Origin: Paenibacillus sp. FSL K6-1096 | Lineage (GTDB): Bacteria > Bacillota > Bacilli > Paenibacillales > Paenibacillaceae | DNA length: 64,000 nt | Reading direction: 5' to 3' | NCBI RefSeq assembly: GCF_037977055.1 | Contig: NZ_CP150274.1 | Location: 186,001-250,000, forward strand | Part shown: piece by piece, positions 9,203 to 17,210 of the stretch | How positions within the stretch are numbered: the stretch's first letter is position 1 | Layout of the letters: every line of letters begins with the position of its first letter | Position numbers and translations under genes: made by a program | Notes under the pieces: generated by a model | What the model saw: only the letters and a program-made list of their open reading frames with translations | Database searches by the model: none | What the model was told of the DNA's origin: nothing

Positions 9203-9227
9203 AACGCCGGGGAAGATGCCCGGCGTT
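9203..9227. terminator. Bidirectional terminator between convergent genes
   Basis: AACGCCGGG and CCCGGCGTT form a perfect 9-bp stem with a 7-base loop. T runs follow on both strands, so it serves the 62-aa gene and the opposing hxlAB operon. Confidence 0.88.
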
Positions 9228-9251
9228 TTTAAGAATGCATGAATGAGCGCA

Positions 9252-9809
9252 CTATTCAAGATTCGCATGTTTTCCATACATTTTATTAGAGTCCAGATTC
9301 TTCTCCTCCATGAAACGCAGGATTATCGCATCATACAATAACAGCATGGCTTGCTCAAATAGCGATCCCATGGGTTGAATCGTCCGGTAATCACCTTCAG
9401 ACTGGTCTTTGGTGACTCCCGGTAATTTAACAATAATATCGGCTAACTGTCCAATAGTTGACTCAGGAGAAATGGTGATAGCCGCGATTGTGCCGCCTAA
9501 GCTTTTAGCTTTTTCGGCAATGGCAACTAAGGTTCTGGTTTCCCCTGATCCTGAACCAAGGATTAATAAATCATCCTTTTCCAAATTAGCGGTTACGGTC
9601 TCCCCGACTACATAGGCATCAATCCCCATATGCATCATTCGCATCACAAAAGCTTTACCCATGAGTCCGGATCGGCCGGCACCCGCCACAAAAATCTTCT
9701 TGGATGCTAAAATTTGCTGTACCAGCTTCTCAGCCTCTGAATCATTAATGAGATGAACGGTCTGATGTAATTCTTGAACGATTTCCGCTATATATTGAGT
9801 AGTCTTCAT
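9252..9809 (-). CDS. hxlB: 6-phospho-3-hexuloisomerase
   Basis: A 185-residue SIS-domain protein. It converts D-arabino-hex-3-ulose 6-phosphate to fructose 6-phosphate, the second step of the ribulose monophosphate pathway of formaldehyde fixation. The SIS fold shows in FVAGAGRSGLMGKAFVMRMMHMG, the phosphate-sugar loop LGSGSGETRTL and the C-terminal GSLFEQAMLL. Length is typical. It lies 9 bases downstream of hxlA in the same operon, and HxlR is divergent from the pair. Confidence 0.96.
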   Translation of the reverse strand: MKTTQYIAEIVQELHQTVHLINDSEAEKLVQQILASKKIFVAGAGRSGLMGKAFVMRMMHMGIDAYVVGETVTANLEKDDLLILGSGSGETRTLVAIAEKAKSLGGTIAAITISPESTIGQLADIIVKLPGVTKDQSEGDYRTIQPMGSLFEQAMLLLYDAIILRFMEEKNLDSNKMYGKHANLE

Positions 9810-9818
9810 GGCAGTGGA

Positions 9819-10451
9819 TTAACCTTGTTTGATTAGAGCTTGCATTTCGCGTGCCGCAGCTTTCTTATCCTCTTTATTCGTAATCCCGCCGCCTACAATA
9901 ACCAGATCCGGGTGTTGTTTGATAACTTCAGGAAGAGTTTCTAATTTGATACCGCCTGCAACAGCGGTTTTCGCATGTTTTACAACGCTTTTGATGGTTG
10001 AAAGGTCCTCGAAGGAATTCTTTCCAACGGCCTGAAGATCGTAACCGGTGTGAACGCAGATATAATCAACACCAAGTTCATCGAGTTGCTTAGCGCGGGC
10101 GGCAATATCCTTCACGGCGATCATATCCGCAAGGATTTGCTTTCCCTGTTTTTTAGCTTCCGCTACAGCACCTTTAATGGATTCGTCTTCGGCCGCACCA
10201 AGAATGGTGATGATATCCGCGCCTGCAGCTGCGGCCTGGCTTACTTCATATCCGGCTGCATCCATAATTTTCAGGTCTGCCAATACGGTTAAGTTAGGGA
10301 AGGCAGCTTTAAGCTCTTTTACTGCTCTAAGACCTTCATTGATAACTACTGGAGTACCAATCTCTACAACGTCTACATGCTCTTCTACCTCTTTCACTAA
10401 TGCAATGGCACCCTGAATATCGACAAGATCTAACGCTAATTGTAATTTCAT
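9819..10451 (-). CDS. hxlA: 3-hexulose-6-phosphate synthase
   Basis: A 210-residue TIM-barrel aldolase of the orotidine-phosphate-decarboxylase superfamily. It condenses formaldehyde with ribulose 5-phosphate. It begins MKLQLALDLVD and carries the superfamily DLKIMDAAGYE metal/substrate motif (about residues 60-70), with phosphate-binding VAGGIKLETL and IVGGGITN near the C-terminus. AGGAGC lies upstream of the start. With hxlB it gives cytosolic formaldehyde detoxification and assimilation. Expression should require HxlR activation. Confidence 0.97.
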   Translation of the reverse strand: MKLQLALDLVDIQGAIALVKEVEEHVDVVEIGTPVVINEGLRAVKELKAAFPNLTVLADLKIMDAAGYEVSQAAAAGADIITILGAAEDESIKGAVAEAKKQGKQILADMIAVKDIAARAKQLDELGVDYICVHTGYDLQAVGKNSFEDLSTIKSVVKHAKTAVAGGIKLETLPEVIKQHPDLVIVGGGITNKEDKKAAAREMQALIKQG

Positions 10452-10499
10452 TATTTTTCGCTCCTAATCAAGTTTTATTTACCCTCAAGCATGTTTTTT

Positions 10500-10567
10500 A
10501 GTATACTGAGTATGTTATTGAATTAAAAGTACGCACTTTAATCGCATATAGTGCTAAAAAGTATACT
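10500..10567. promoter_or_regulatory. Divergent hxlAB/hxlR control region with mirrored AGTATACT palindromes
   Basis: The palindrome AGTATACT occurs twice (10500-10507 and 10560-10567), exactly 60 bp apart. Each contains TATACT in the orientation suited to be the -10 of hxlA (minus strand) and of hxlR (plus strand). Midway lies an imperfect palindrome, AAAGT-ACGC-ACTTT (10526-10539). No good -35 exists at 17 bp for either gene, as expected for promoters that need an activator such as HxlR. Confidence 0.6.
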
Positions 10568-10596
10568 ATGGAGCAAATAAGGGAGGCGCGCATCAA

Positions 10597-10959
10597 ATGC
10601 CAAATTTGAGAGAGAAAACATTTAACTGCGAGAAGGAGCTGACGCTTTCCGTCATTGGCGGTAAGTGGAAAATGCTGATTTTATGGCATTTGGGCAAAGA
10701 GGGAACCAAACGGTTTGGTGAATTAAAATCCCTCATTCCGGATATCACCCAGCGAATGCTTGTGAATCAGTTACGCGAGCTTGAAGATCATCTCATCGTT
10801 CACCGGGAAGTGTATCCTGTCGTTCCACCTAAAGTTGAATACTCATTGACTGAATATGGAGAGAGTCTTATTCCGATTTTGGATGCTATGTACCAATGGG
10901 GAAAAGATTACATCAGAGATGTGCTGGATCAGGAAACACCGTATAAATCAGGTACTTAG
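10597..10959 (+). CDS. hxlR: HxlR, formaldehyde-responsive activator of hxlAB
   Basis: A 120-residue winged-helix protein, the type member of the HxlR family. It is very close to Bacillus subtilis HxlR through most of its length ([24 protein letters not shown], then [30 protein letters not shown] wing). Cys11 and Lys13, the residues reported to be bridged by formaldehyde in B. subtilis HxlR, are both present (N10-C11-E12-K13). It is divergent from hxlA with a 145-bp shared control region. RBS GGGAGG precedes the ATG. Confidence 0.96.
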   Translation: MPNLREKTFNCEKELTLSVIGGKWKMLILWHLGKEGTKRFGELKSLIPDITQRMLVNQLRELEDHLIVHREVYPVVPPKVEYSLTEYGESLIPILDAMYQWGKDYIRDVLDQETPYKSGT

Positions 10960-11069
10960 CAGAAGTCCGCCTTCTGGTCTTCGCCTAGGAATCCTGTATG
11001 ACAGGCTCGTAGCGCAAACTGTTCTTCCACGGTTTGGGCTATTTGTTTTGGACAAGAAGGAGATTAAGG

Positions 11070-11098
11070 TTGATTAAAGAAGCAGAGCACATTATACT
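11070..11098 (+). promoter_or_regulatory. SigA promoter of the AAA+ ATPase gene
   Basis: A -35 TTGATT (11070-11075) and -10 TATACT (11093-11098) stand 17 bp apart. The predicted start of transcription near 11105 falls on the edge of the palindrome at 11105-11121. Confidence 0.65.
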
Positions 11099-11104
11099 GT
11101 TTAC

Positions 11105-11121
11105 ATCGTAAATATTACGAT
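11105..11121. promoter_or_regulatory. Zur-box-like palindrome
   Basis: ATCGTAA-ATA-TTACGAT is a perfect 7-3-7 palindrome. Its core TCGTAAATATTACGA (11106-11120) matches the Bacillus Zur consensus TCGTAATNATTACGA at all but one fixed position. It overlaps the expected transcription start of the AAA+ ATPase gene, the usual place for zinc-dependent repression. Confidence 0.6.
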
Positions 11122-11148
11122 TTAATGTTGACAAAGGGGCCTAACTGA

Positions 11149-11958
11149 ATGAGTAAAAATAGCACCAATTTCCGCCTTCCCAAGTCCAAAGGTATAGATG
11201 TGGCGACGTCATATACACCTAAAGAATGCGCAAAAAAAGTGAAGCGGATCGTATTTGCGCCTGCTAACCGGCTGATCGTGGAAGAGTTCATCACGATTAT
11301 CGGAATGAAAGAGCGGTTCGAAACCTATGATGTGCCGGTACCCAATAAAATTGTCATGTTCGGTCCGCCGGGTACAGGAAAAACACTAACCGCGTTTTAT
11401 CTTGCCGCGCGCCTGGAGCTGCCGCTGATTCTAGTCCGGCTGGACGCGATCATTCATAGTCATTTGGGAGAGACGGGGAGCAACATCCGCAAAGTTTTTG
11501 ATTACGCCAAAACAACGCCGTGTGTCCTGTTCCTTGACGAATTCGACGCGATCGGCAGAACGCGCGACAGCAATGATGAAGTCAAGGAAATGGCCAGAGC
11601 CGTCAATACATTGCTGCAATGCCTGGATGAATTTGAGGGGAGCAGCGTGTTCATTGCCGCTACCAATCTGGAGGAGGAATTGGACCAGGCAATCTGGCGC
11701 AGATTTGATACGAAAATGACTTACGGGATGCCGGATGATAACGGAAGAAGCGAATTCATTCGTTTACTTATAGACGATTTTGAGCAAGCCGAACCGCTTC
11801 AAGGGATAACCTCAGCTTTGCTTGCAGGCTGCAGCTTTGCCGATATGGAACAAATCATTCTCAAGGCGAAGCGAAAGGCCATTATCGATGACAGCCCCCT
11901 CAAACCTGTACACCTTAAAGATGCTTATTCGGAATATAAGCCCAGAACCAGCGGATAA
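11149..11958 (+). CDS. Stand-alone AAA+ ATPase
   Basis: A 269-residue AAA+ protein: Walker A GPPGTGKT (residues about 68-75), Walker B VLFLDEFDAIG (about 124-134), sensor 1 AATN, and the arginine-finger region WRRFD. It resembles the ATPase core of FtsH/spastin-type enzymes without protease or substrate domain. In Bacillales such proteins are often encoded beside a subtilisin-type protease, but no such partner is adjacent here. The neighbours are hxlR upstream and an opposing glycosidase gene downstream. The Zur-box-like site at its promoter suggests induction under zinc limitation. Function unknown; a remodelling chaperone is the cautious call. Confidence 0.85.
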   Translation: MSKNSTNFRLPKSKGIDVATSYTPKECAKKVKRIVFAPANRLIVEEFITIIGMKERFETYDVPVPNKIVMFGPPGTGKTLTAFYLAARLELPLILVRLDAIIHSHLGETGSNIRKVFDYAKTTPCVLFLDEFDAIGRTRDSNDEVKEMARAVNTLLQCLDEFEGSSVFIAATNLEEELDQAIWRRFDTKMTYGMPDDNGRSEFIRLLIDDFEQAEPLQGITSALLAGCSFADMEQIILKAKRKAIIDDSPLKPVHLKDAYSEYKPRTSG

Positions 11959-11966
11959 AAAATGAA

Positions 11967-12002
11967 AAAAAGAGCCTAAGTCGTAGAGTATGGCTTAGGC
12001 TC
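11967..12002 (-). terminator. Terminator of the GH51 gene
   Basis: GAGCCTAAG (11972-11980) pairs with CTTAGGCTC (11994-12002). On the minus strand the stem is followed by a T run (bases 11971 down). It may also stop the converging ATPase transcript, though it lacks a T run on the plus strand. Confidence 0.8.
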
Positions 12003-12027
12003 AGCTCATGCCGGGCTCTCCGTTAGG

Positions 12028-13518
12028 TCATTCCAAAATAATCTCTGCTACGCAGCAGGCAGGAAGGGCAAGCTCCAGTGAATTATCCTGTATCTTCATG
12101 TCCGGCAAAGCTTGGATTTCTACCTCAGGCGGCTGGCCGAATTGATTATGGCTGTTCATATCACCGCTGATGTAGCGGATGGAGGCATTGGAGAACATTT
12201 TACCGTCCAGCTTCCATTGGGTATGCTGAGCTTCATCCATGGACAGGTTAGCCAGAGTGACATGAATCCTGCCGTCTGTCCGTTCAGAGGCACTGACATG
12301 CAGAGTAGGGACCAGAGCATCTTCCGGACCGGTCTGCTGTTGCTGCTGCACATAGCTTTCGATTAACGTGGCATCCTGATGACCTTTAAAAAGGTCAAAT
12401 ACATGGTACGTAGGAGTCAGGAGCAGCTTATCTCCTTCGGTCAGAATCACGGACTGGAGCACATTGACCATCTGCGCGAGATTGGCCATGTGCACCCGGT
12501 CGCTGTGGCTGTTGAAAATATTCAGCGAAACAGCAGCGACAATCGCGTCACGCATCGTATTCTGCTGGAATAAGAACGCCGGATTCATGCCTGGCTCCAC
12601 CTGGTGCCAGGTGCCCCATTCATCCATAATAATGCTCACACGCCCCTGCGGATCGTACTGATCCATAACACTTTTATGTCTGCGGATCAGCTCATCGGTA
12701 TACAGCGCCCGGCGTAACGTGCGGTAATAGCTTCCGGCATCAAATCCGACGGCGGGGCCTTTCTGCTCCCAGGGGTATTCTTCAGTATCATAAAAACCGG
12801 GCATCGTATAATAATGCAGTGAAAGTCCGTCCATCTGCTTACCGGCTTGCTTCATCAAAACCTCGGTCCATTCATAATCGCCGCCATTCGCTCCACAGGC
12901 AATCCGGTACAGCTTGGATTCACCATAATTCCGTACATAGGTCTCAAAGCGTCTGTACACATCTGCATAATATTCAGGGCGCATATTTCCGCCGCAAGCC
13001 CAGTTCTCATTGCCGATTCCTACGAATTCCACCTTCCAGGGCTTGTCCCGGCCATTCTGCCGCCGCCAATCCGCCATAGGGGAGTCACCGCTGAAGGTCA
13101 TATATTCAATCCATTCGCTAACCTCCCGGGGAGTACCGGAGCCGACATTGGCGGCAATATAAGGCGAGCATCCGACCTGCTCACAGAGATCAAGAAATTC
13201 ATGCGTGCCGAAGGAGTTATCCTCCACAACCGCACCCCAGCCTGCATTTACAATACGTTTGCGGTCCGGTCCGACTCCATCCTTCCAGTTATAGTATTCG
13301 GCAAAACAGCCGCCGGGCCAGCGCAGCACGGGAACCTGGATCTTACGGAGGGCTTCCACAACATCGCTCCGTATTCCCCGGACATTGGGGATTATGCTGT
13401 CCTCTCCGACATAAATACCATTATAAATTCCGTTACCCAGATGCTCCGCAAAATGCCCGTAGATGTTTTTATTAATCGTCGAGAGCTTCCGTCCTGCATT
13501 AATGAACAATAAGGCCAT
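12028..13518 (-). CDS. Intracellular alpha-L-arabinofuranosidase, GH51
   Basis: A 496-residue GH51 enzyme that removes terminal arabinofuranose from arabino-oligosaccharides in the cytosol (no signal peptide). The barrel carries acid/base Glu171 in [11 protein letters not shown] and nucleophile Glu300 in IIMDEWGTW. The start at 13518 ([13 protein letters not shown]) is preferred: TTGGAG lies 9 bases before it, while an upstream TTG (13533) and ATG (13524) are too close to that site. It stands alone, 10 kb from the arabinan locus at 23.8-30.9 kb, with which it should cooperate. Confidence 0.95.
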   Translation of the reverse strand: MALLFINAGRKLSTINKNIYGHFAEHLGNGIYNGIYVGEDSIIPNVRGIRSDVVEALRKIQVPVLRWPGGCFAEYYNWKDGVGPDRKRIVNAGWGAVVEDNSFGTHEFLDLCEQVGCSPYIAANVGSGTPREVSEWIEYMTFSGDSPMADWRRQNGRDKPWKVEFVGIGNENWACGGNMRPEYYADVYRRFETYVRNYGESKLYRIACGANGGDYEWTEVLMKQAGKQMDGLSLHYYTMPGFYDTEEYPWEQKGPAVGFDAGSYYRTLRRALYTDELIRRHKSVMDQYDPQGRVSIIMDEWGTWHQVEPGMNPAFLFQQNTMRDAIVAAVSLNIFNSHSDRVHMANLAQMVNVLQSVILTEGDKLLLTPTYHVFDLFKGHQDATLIESYVQQQQQTGPEDALVPTLHVSASERTDGRIHVTLANLSMDEAQHTQWKLDGKMFSNASIRYISGDMNSHNQFGQPPEVEIQALPDMKIQDNSLELALPACCVAEIILE

Positions 13519-13721
13519 AATCATCGGCTCCAATCAGCAGCAGTATAGTGTTCAAAGAAGCAATAGGCTGGCAATATTTTATTATAGCGCTTTCATTTGG
13601 GTGCTGCAATTGAAATACCTTTTATTATTCATGATTAACGCATGCTTTCAACATAAATTCCACACACTTAAACTTTAAGATAGAAATATAAATTAAAGTA
13701 ACTTTTACAGGAGGATTTCAA

Positions 13722-13913
13722 ATGGAATGGTCTACGTTACTCGTACTGGTATGTCCTGTCATGATGGTTGTTATGATGTTTACAATGAAAGGCGGGCACT
13801 CTCACGGCTTTCATAATCACCGTGTTGCAGCTGAAAGCCTGCAAGACCAGCTGGTTGATCTGAAAGCTGAAAATGAACGAATCAGCAAAGAACTGCAAAG
13901 CTTAAAAAAATAA
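13722..13913 (+). CDS. Small His-containing membrane protein with coiled coil (63 aa)
   Basis: One N-terminal membrane helix (residues about 5-22) is followed by a His-rich linker GGHSHGFHNH and a heptad-like C-terminal helix ending in Lys. RBS AGGAGG is well placed. Small proteins of this layout, often labelled DUF2933-like, accompany metal (notably copper) resistance genes. The nearby two-component system and YdhK-type lipoprotein fit that, but metal specificity is inference. Confidence 0.65.
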   Translation: MEWSTLLVLVCPVMMVVMMFTMKGGHSHGFHNHRVAAESLQDQLVDLKAENERISKELQSLKK

Positions 13914-13933
13914 TATAATAGATGTAGAGAATA

Positions 13934-13960
13934 TGCCGTAAGCGAGTGCCGCTTACGGCA
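13934..13960 (+). terminator. Hairpin terminator, weak T tract
   Basis: TGCCGTAAGCG and CGCTTACGGCA form a perfect 11-bp stem with a 5-base loop. Only TTCTAT follows, so termination may be partial. Confidence 0.6.
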
Positions 13961-13963
13961 TTC

Positions 13964-14068
13964 TATATAAGATGAACTTAAGAATGATGGACCGCAGATG
14001 AACAAAACCCCTTGATAGCAAGGATTTCGTCCATGCGGCAAGTTAGATTCTTAAGTTCACTCTATATA
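13964..14068. repeat. 105-bp inverted-repeat element, MITE-like or structured leader
   Basis: Terminal arms of 22 bases (13964-13985 and 14047-14068) are complementary with 3 mismatches, the inner 13 bases perfectly (TGAACTTAAGAAT). Nested inside are ATGGAC/GTCCAT and CCTTG-ATAG-CAAGG stems. The whole could fold as a single long hairpin in DNA or RNA. It lies just before the response-regulator gene. No transposase or clear target duplication is visible. Confidence 0.5.
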
Positions 14069-14105
14069 ACATTAAAAAAACAGATAAATTTGAGGTGGAT
14101 ATTCA

Positions 14106-14822
14106 GTGTCTAAACTTCAGGTATTGATTGTAGATGATGAATGGAATATGAGAAATTTGCTGCGGATTTATTTGATGAAAGAAGGTTTTGAGATTAAAGA
14201 AGCAGCAACGGGACAAGAAGCTTTAGCGTTGGTACAAGCCCATTCCTTCGATGTCATTATTCTCGATGTAATGCTGCCTGATATGGATGGTTGGCAAATC
14301 TGTAAGCGTATCAGAGAACTTGTAACAACACCAATTTTATTCCTGTCTGCACGAACAGAGACCAAAGATAAGATTAAGGGCTTAGATATCGGAGCGGATG
14401 ATTACTTGACCAAGCCCTTCGATCCTGACGAATTACTGGCCCGAATGTTCTCGTTGATTCGCAGATCTGTGATGAACCAAGAGGTAGTTCCTCAACCGTC
14501 GCGTATGCTTCATTATCCAGACCTCGTTATTATTCCTGAAGCCCGTGAAGTACGAATTTGTGATGAATATGTAGAATTTACCCAAAAAGAATTCGATTTA
14601 TTGGTGGCTTTTACGCAGAATATCCAAAAAGCATTTACAAGAGAAGAATTGGTGGAACGGCTATGGGGCTACGATTTCGAAGGTGAGTACAGAGTCGTCG
14701 ATACGCATATCAAAAACATCAGGGAAAAGATGCATTTAGCAGGTTTAAAATACAACCCGATCCAAACAGTATGGGGGGTTGGTTATAAATTTTATGTTCC
14801 TGGAGACGCCAATGAAAAATAA
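14106..14822 (+). CDS. OmpR/PhoB-family response regulator
   Basis: A 238-residue regulator: receiver domain (residues 1-120) with acidic pocket DDE at 10-12, phospho-acceptor Asp54 in IILDVMLPD and Lys in LTKPF, then an OmpR winged-helix DNA-binding domain ending VWGVGYKFYVPG. GAGGTGG precedes the start. Its end overlaps the histidine kinase start by 11 bases, so the two are translationally coupled. Likely targets are the flanking small membrane protein and YdhK-type lipoprotein genes; the signal is unknown. Confidence 0.93.
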   Translation: MSKLQVLIVDDEWNMRNLLRIYLMKEGFEIKEAATGQEALALVQAHSFDVIILDVMLPDMDGWQICKRIRELVTTPILFLSARTETKDKIKGLDIGADDYLTKPFDPDELLARMFSLIRRSVMNQEVVPQPSRMLHYPDLVIIPEAREVRICDEYVEFTQKEFDLLVAFTQNIQKAFTREELVERLWGYDFEGEYRVVDTHIKNIREKMHLAGLKYNPIQTVWGVGYKFYVPGDANEK

Positions 14823-16203
14823 CCGTATCGCTTTAAAATTAGGATTTATTATTATCATGGTGTTTCTTATCGTACTGGTGTTTCTTGGCTTGAGCATAGA
14901 CCGTTTATTCACAAGTTTTTATTTCGAGCGGATGCGAACGGAGAATGAGGAATTGGGTTCCCATTTTGCGGTCATGGCCCAATCGGATAGTACCTCCGGT
15001 GAGATGATGAAGACATTTGCCGAATTCTCGAACGTCAGTATACTTAACGTCAACGCCAATAGTGAAGTAATTCTACACTCAGGAACACACGATTCTTCCG
15101 ACCGGAATATGATTCGAAGCTCGGATCTGGACAGAATCTTAGCAGGAGAGACAGTCAATTTCTTATATTCCGAACCTTCCGGAGTTCGTTACTTTGTGTC
15201 CGGACAACCGATTTATGAAAAGGATATAGCGACCTCTGCCCTGTATGTCATGTCCTCCACCAAGAAGATGGAACAGTCATTACAAGCGGTCCGTAAACCT
15301 TTGATCTTGTCAGGAATTGGCGCTTTTCTTTTGGCTCTCGGTATTACATGGATTATAGCTCAGTATTTATCGCGACCTTTACTCGTAATGCAGCAGGCTA
15401 CACGGAAGATCGCCGCAGGAGAACTGGAAACGCGTCTTGATATGAAGAGCAATGATGAATTGGGCAGCCTGGCGCAGGCGATTAACGATCTTGCCGCGGA
15501 TCTTCAGCGATACCGGGATACAAGGCAAGAATTTTTCGCTAATATCTCTCATGAACTCCGGACACCGATTACCTATTTGGAAGGCTATTCTCAGGTTCTC
15601 CGGCAGGAACTTTATGATACTGCAGAAGAAAAAAACAAGTACCTTGAAATCATTCATGATGAAGCCTTACGGTTGCAGCACTTGGTTGAGGATCTTTTTG
15701 ATTTAGCAAAAATGGAAGAAGGAAAGATTGATCTTGAGCTGGACTGGGTGAATATGTCTGAGTTAACGCAACAGGTAGTGCGAAAAGCGGAGCTCAAGTC
15801 AATAGAAAAGGGGCTTAGCCTGAAATACACCGAAAACGGTACGATGAAAAAGATTCGCGCAGATAAAAAGCGGATGGAGCAAATAATCCTTAATCTTTTG
15901 GAGAATGCCGTCCGTTATACCGAAAAAGGCGAAATTAACGTCTCCCTTACATATACCAGCAGTGCTTTCCTCTTCGTCGTGGAGGATTCAGGGATTGGTA
16001 TTCCAGAGGACGAAATTCCATACATTTTTGAACGCTTCTATCGGGTGGAAAAGTCAAGATCACGCCAATTCGGAGGAACGGGCTTAGGACTCTCCATAGT
16101 GAAAAAACTGGTTGAATTGCAGGGCGGGAAAATTAAAGTGACCAGTCAGGCAGGTCAAGGCACACGGTTTGAAATTGAGTTTATCCGGCAGTCATCACGT
16201 TAG
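14812..16203 (+). CDS. Sensor histidine kinase with HAMP domain
   Basis: A 463-residue membrane kinase: helix 1 (about residues 9-31), an extracytoplasmic sensor of roughly 130 residues, helix 2 (about 165-185), HAMP, HisKA with phospho-accepting His247 in ISHELRTP, and a HATPase domain with N-box LLENAVRY and G-boxes DSGIGIP and GGTGLGLSIV. The start at 14812 follows GGAG by 6 bases; an in-frame ATG at 14779 lies inside the regulator gene and is unlikely. It partners the preceding regulator. Confidence 0.93.
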   Translation: MKNNRIALKLGFIIIMVFLIVLVFLGLSIDRLFTSFYFERMRTENEELGSHFAVMAQSDSTSGEMMKTFAEFSNVSILNVNANSEVILHSGTHDSSDRNMIRSSDLDRILAGETVNFLYSEPSGVRYFVSGQPIYEKDIATSALYVMSSTKKMEQSLQAVRKPLILSGIGAFLLALGITWIIAQYLSRPLLVMQQATRKIAAGELETRLDMKSNDELGSLAQAINDLAADLQRYRDTRQEFFANISHELRTPITYLEGYSQVLRQELYDTAEEKNKYLEIIHDEALRLQHLVEDLFDLAKMEEGKIDLELDWVNMSELTQQVVRKAELKSIEKGLSLKYTENGTMKKIRADKKRMEQIILNLLENAVRYTEKGEINVSLTYTSSAFLFVVEDSGIGIPEDEIPYIFERFYRVEKSRSRQFGGTGLGLSIVKKLVELQGGKIKVTSQAGQGTRFEIEFIRQSSR

Positions 16204-16214
16204 GAGGCAGTAAA

Positions 16215-16409
16215 ATGAAGAAAGTGGAATGGCTGTTAGCTGTTCTTTTAATCGCAATGGGTATAAGTTGTATGACGGTATCCGCGGTATCCTTTCGAAG
16301 TCCCTTCATACTATCAAGCGGGATTATACAATGGGGAATATGTTTTCTTTTTATCGGACTGTTAAGTTTCGCTTTGATTAGAATTTATAAAGCCCGGAAA
16401 AAATATTGA
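16215..16409 (+). CDS. Small two-helix membrane protein (64 aa)
   Basis: Two hydrophobic segments (about residues 5-25 and 36-56) and a basic C-terminus. RBS AGGAGG lies 8 bases upstream, and the gene starts 11 bases after the histidine kinase, so it belongs to the two-component operon. Family not recognised; it may be an accessory of the kinase. Confidence 0.65.
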   Translation: MKKVEWLLAVLLIAMGISCMTVSAVSFRSPFILSSGIIQWGICFLFIGLLSFALIRIYKARKKY

Positions 16410-16512
16410 AGGATAAGTCCTTTTTCACAAAAAACACATTAATTCTTCATATTTTCTGGTTAATTGAAGATAGCTTCACCTCATTCAAATATCGAAAGGA
16501 GAATTCTAGCTC

Positions 16513-17082
16513 ATGAAAAAAGGTTTGTTCATTCTGGCTGCAACGCTGGTGGTTGTCATCAGTGGCTGCGGAAATACCGTGAATAAGGAAAAGCAGGCGT
16601 CCGATACATCCAGTAAGGCTGCATCCAGCATGAATCATTCGGAGATGGAACATGAGAATATGACAAGTGAAGTACCTGCAGGATTACAGGAAGCCGCTAA
16701 TCCGGAGTACAAGGTCGGCGATCAAGTCATTATTACTGAGGGACATATGGACGGAATGAAGGGTGCTGCCGCAACCATTGTAGGGGCTTACGAGACTAAT
16801 GTCTATGCGGTATCGTATACACCCACAACGGGAGGAGATCCGGTTACCAATCATAAATGGGTTATTCAGCAGGAGTTACAAGATGCAGGAGACGAGCTCT
16901 ATGCACCTGGCACTGAAGTGGTGCTTAACGCGGATCATATGCCTGGTATGAAAGGAGCTTCCGCAACTGTAGATACAGGTGAGCGAACAACCGTATACAT
17001 GGTAGACTATACCCCGACAACAGGCGGAGATCCGGTAAGAAATCACAAATGGGTAACCGGTGATGAGTTACAGGCCAAGTGA
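16513..17082 (+). CDS. YdhK-family lipoprotein, tandem DUF1541 repeats
   Basis: A 189-residue lipoprotein with signal peptide and lipobox-like VISGC (Cys near residue 19). Two copies of a ~60-residue domain follow, each with VGDQV/PGTEV, a HM.GMKGA motif and TPTTGGDP.xNHKWV. This matches the B. subtilis YdhK/DUF1541 architecture. His/Met-rich linkers (NHSEMEHENM) suggest metal contact at the cell surface. It sits downstream of the two-component operon with its own ribosome site. Function is unproven in the family. Confidence 0.85.
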   Translation: MKKGLFILAATLVVVISGCGNTVNKEKQASDTSSKAASSMNHSEMEHENMTSEVPAGLQEAANPEYKVGDQVIITEGHMDGMKGAAATIVGAYETNVYAVSYTPTTGGDPVTNHKWVIQQELQDAGDELYAPGTEVVLNADHMPGMKGASATVDTGERTTVYMVDYTPTTGGDPVRNHKWVTGDELQAK

Positions 17083-17162
17083 GACCGGGGCTTCCGGGGC
17101 TTCCGGCGCTTTCTGCTTCGCAGCATAAATAAAGACAGCCAGCCTCAATAGACCAAATAAGC

Positions 17163-17201
17163 AGGGCATCTATTCTTCCTTTATTGGAGATTAGATGCCC
17201 T
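17163..17201. terminator. Terminator between convergent ydhK-like and SDR genes
   Basis: AGGGCATCTA (17163-17172) pairs perfectly with TAGATGCCCT (17192-17201), and flanking GCAG/CTGC can extend the stem. Position between two converging stops suggests bidirectional use. Confidence 0.7.
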
Positions 17202-17210
17202 TCTGCTGAC

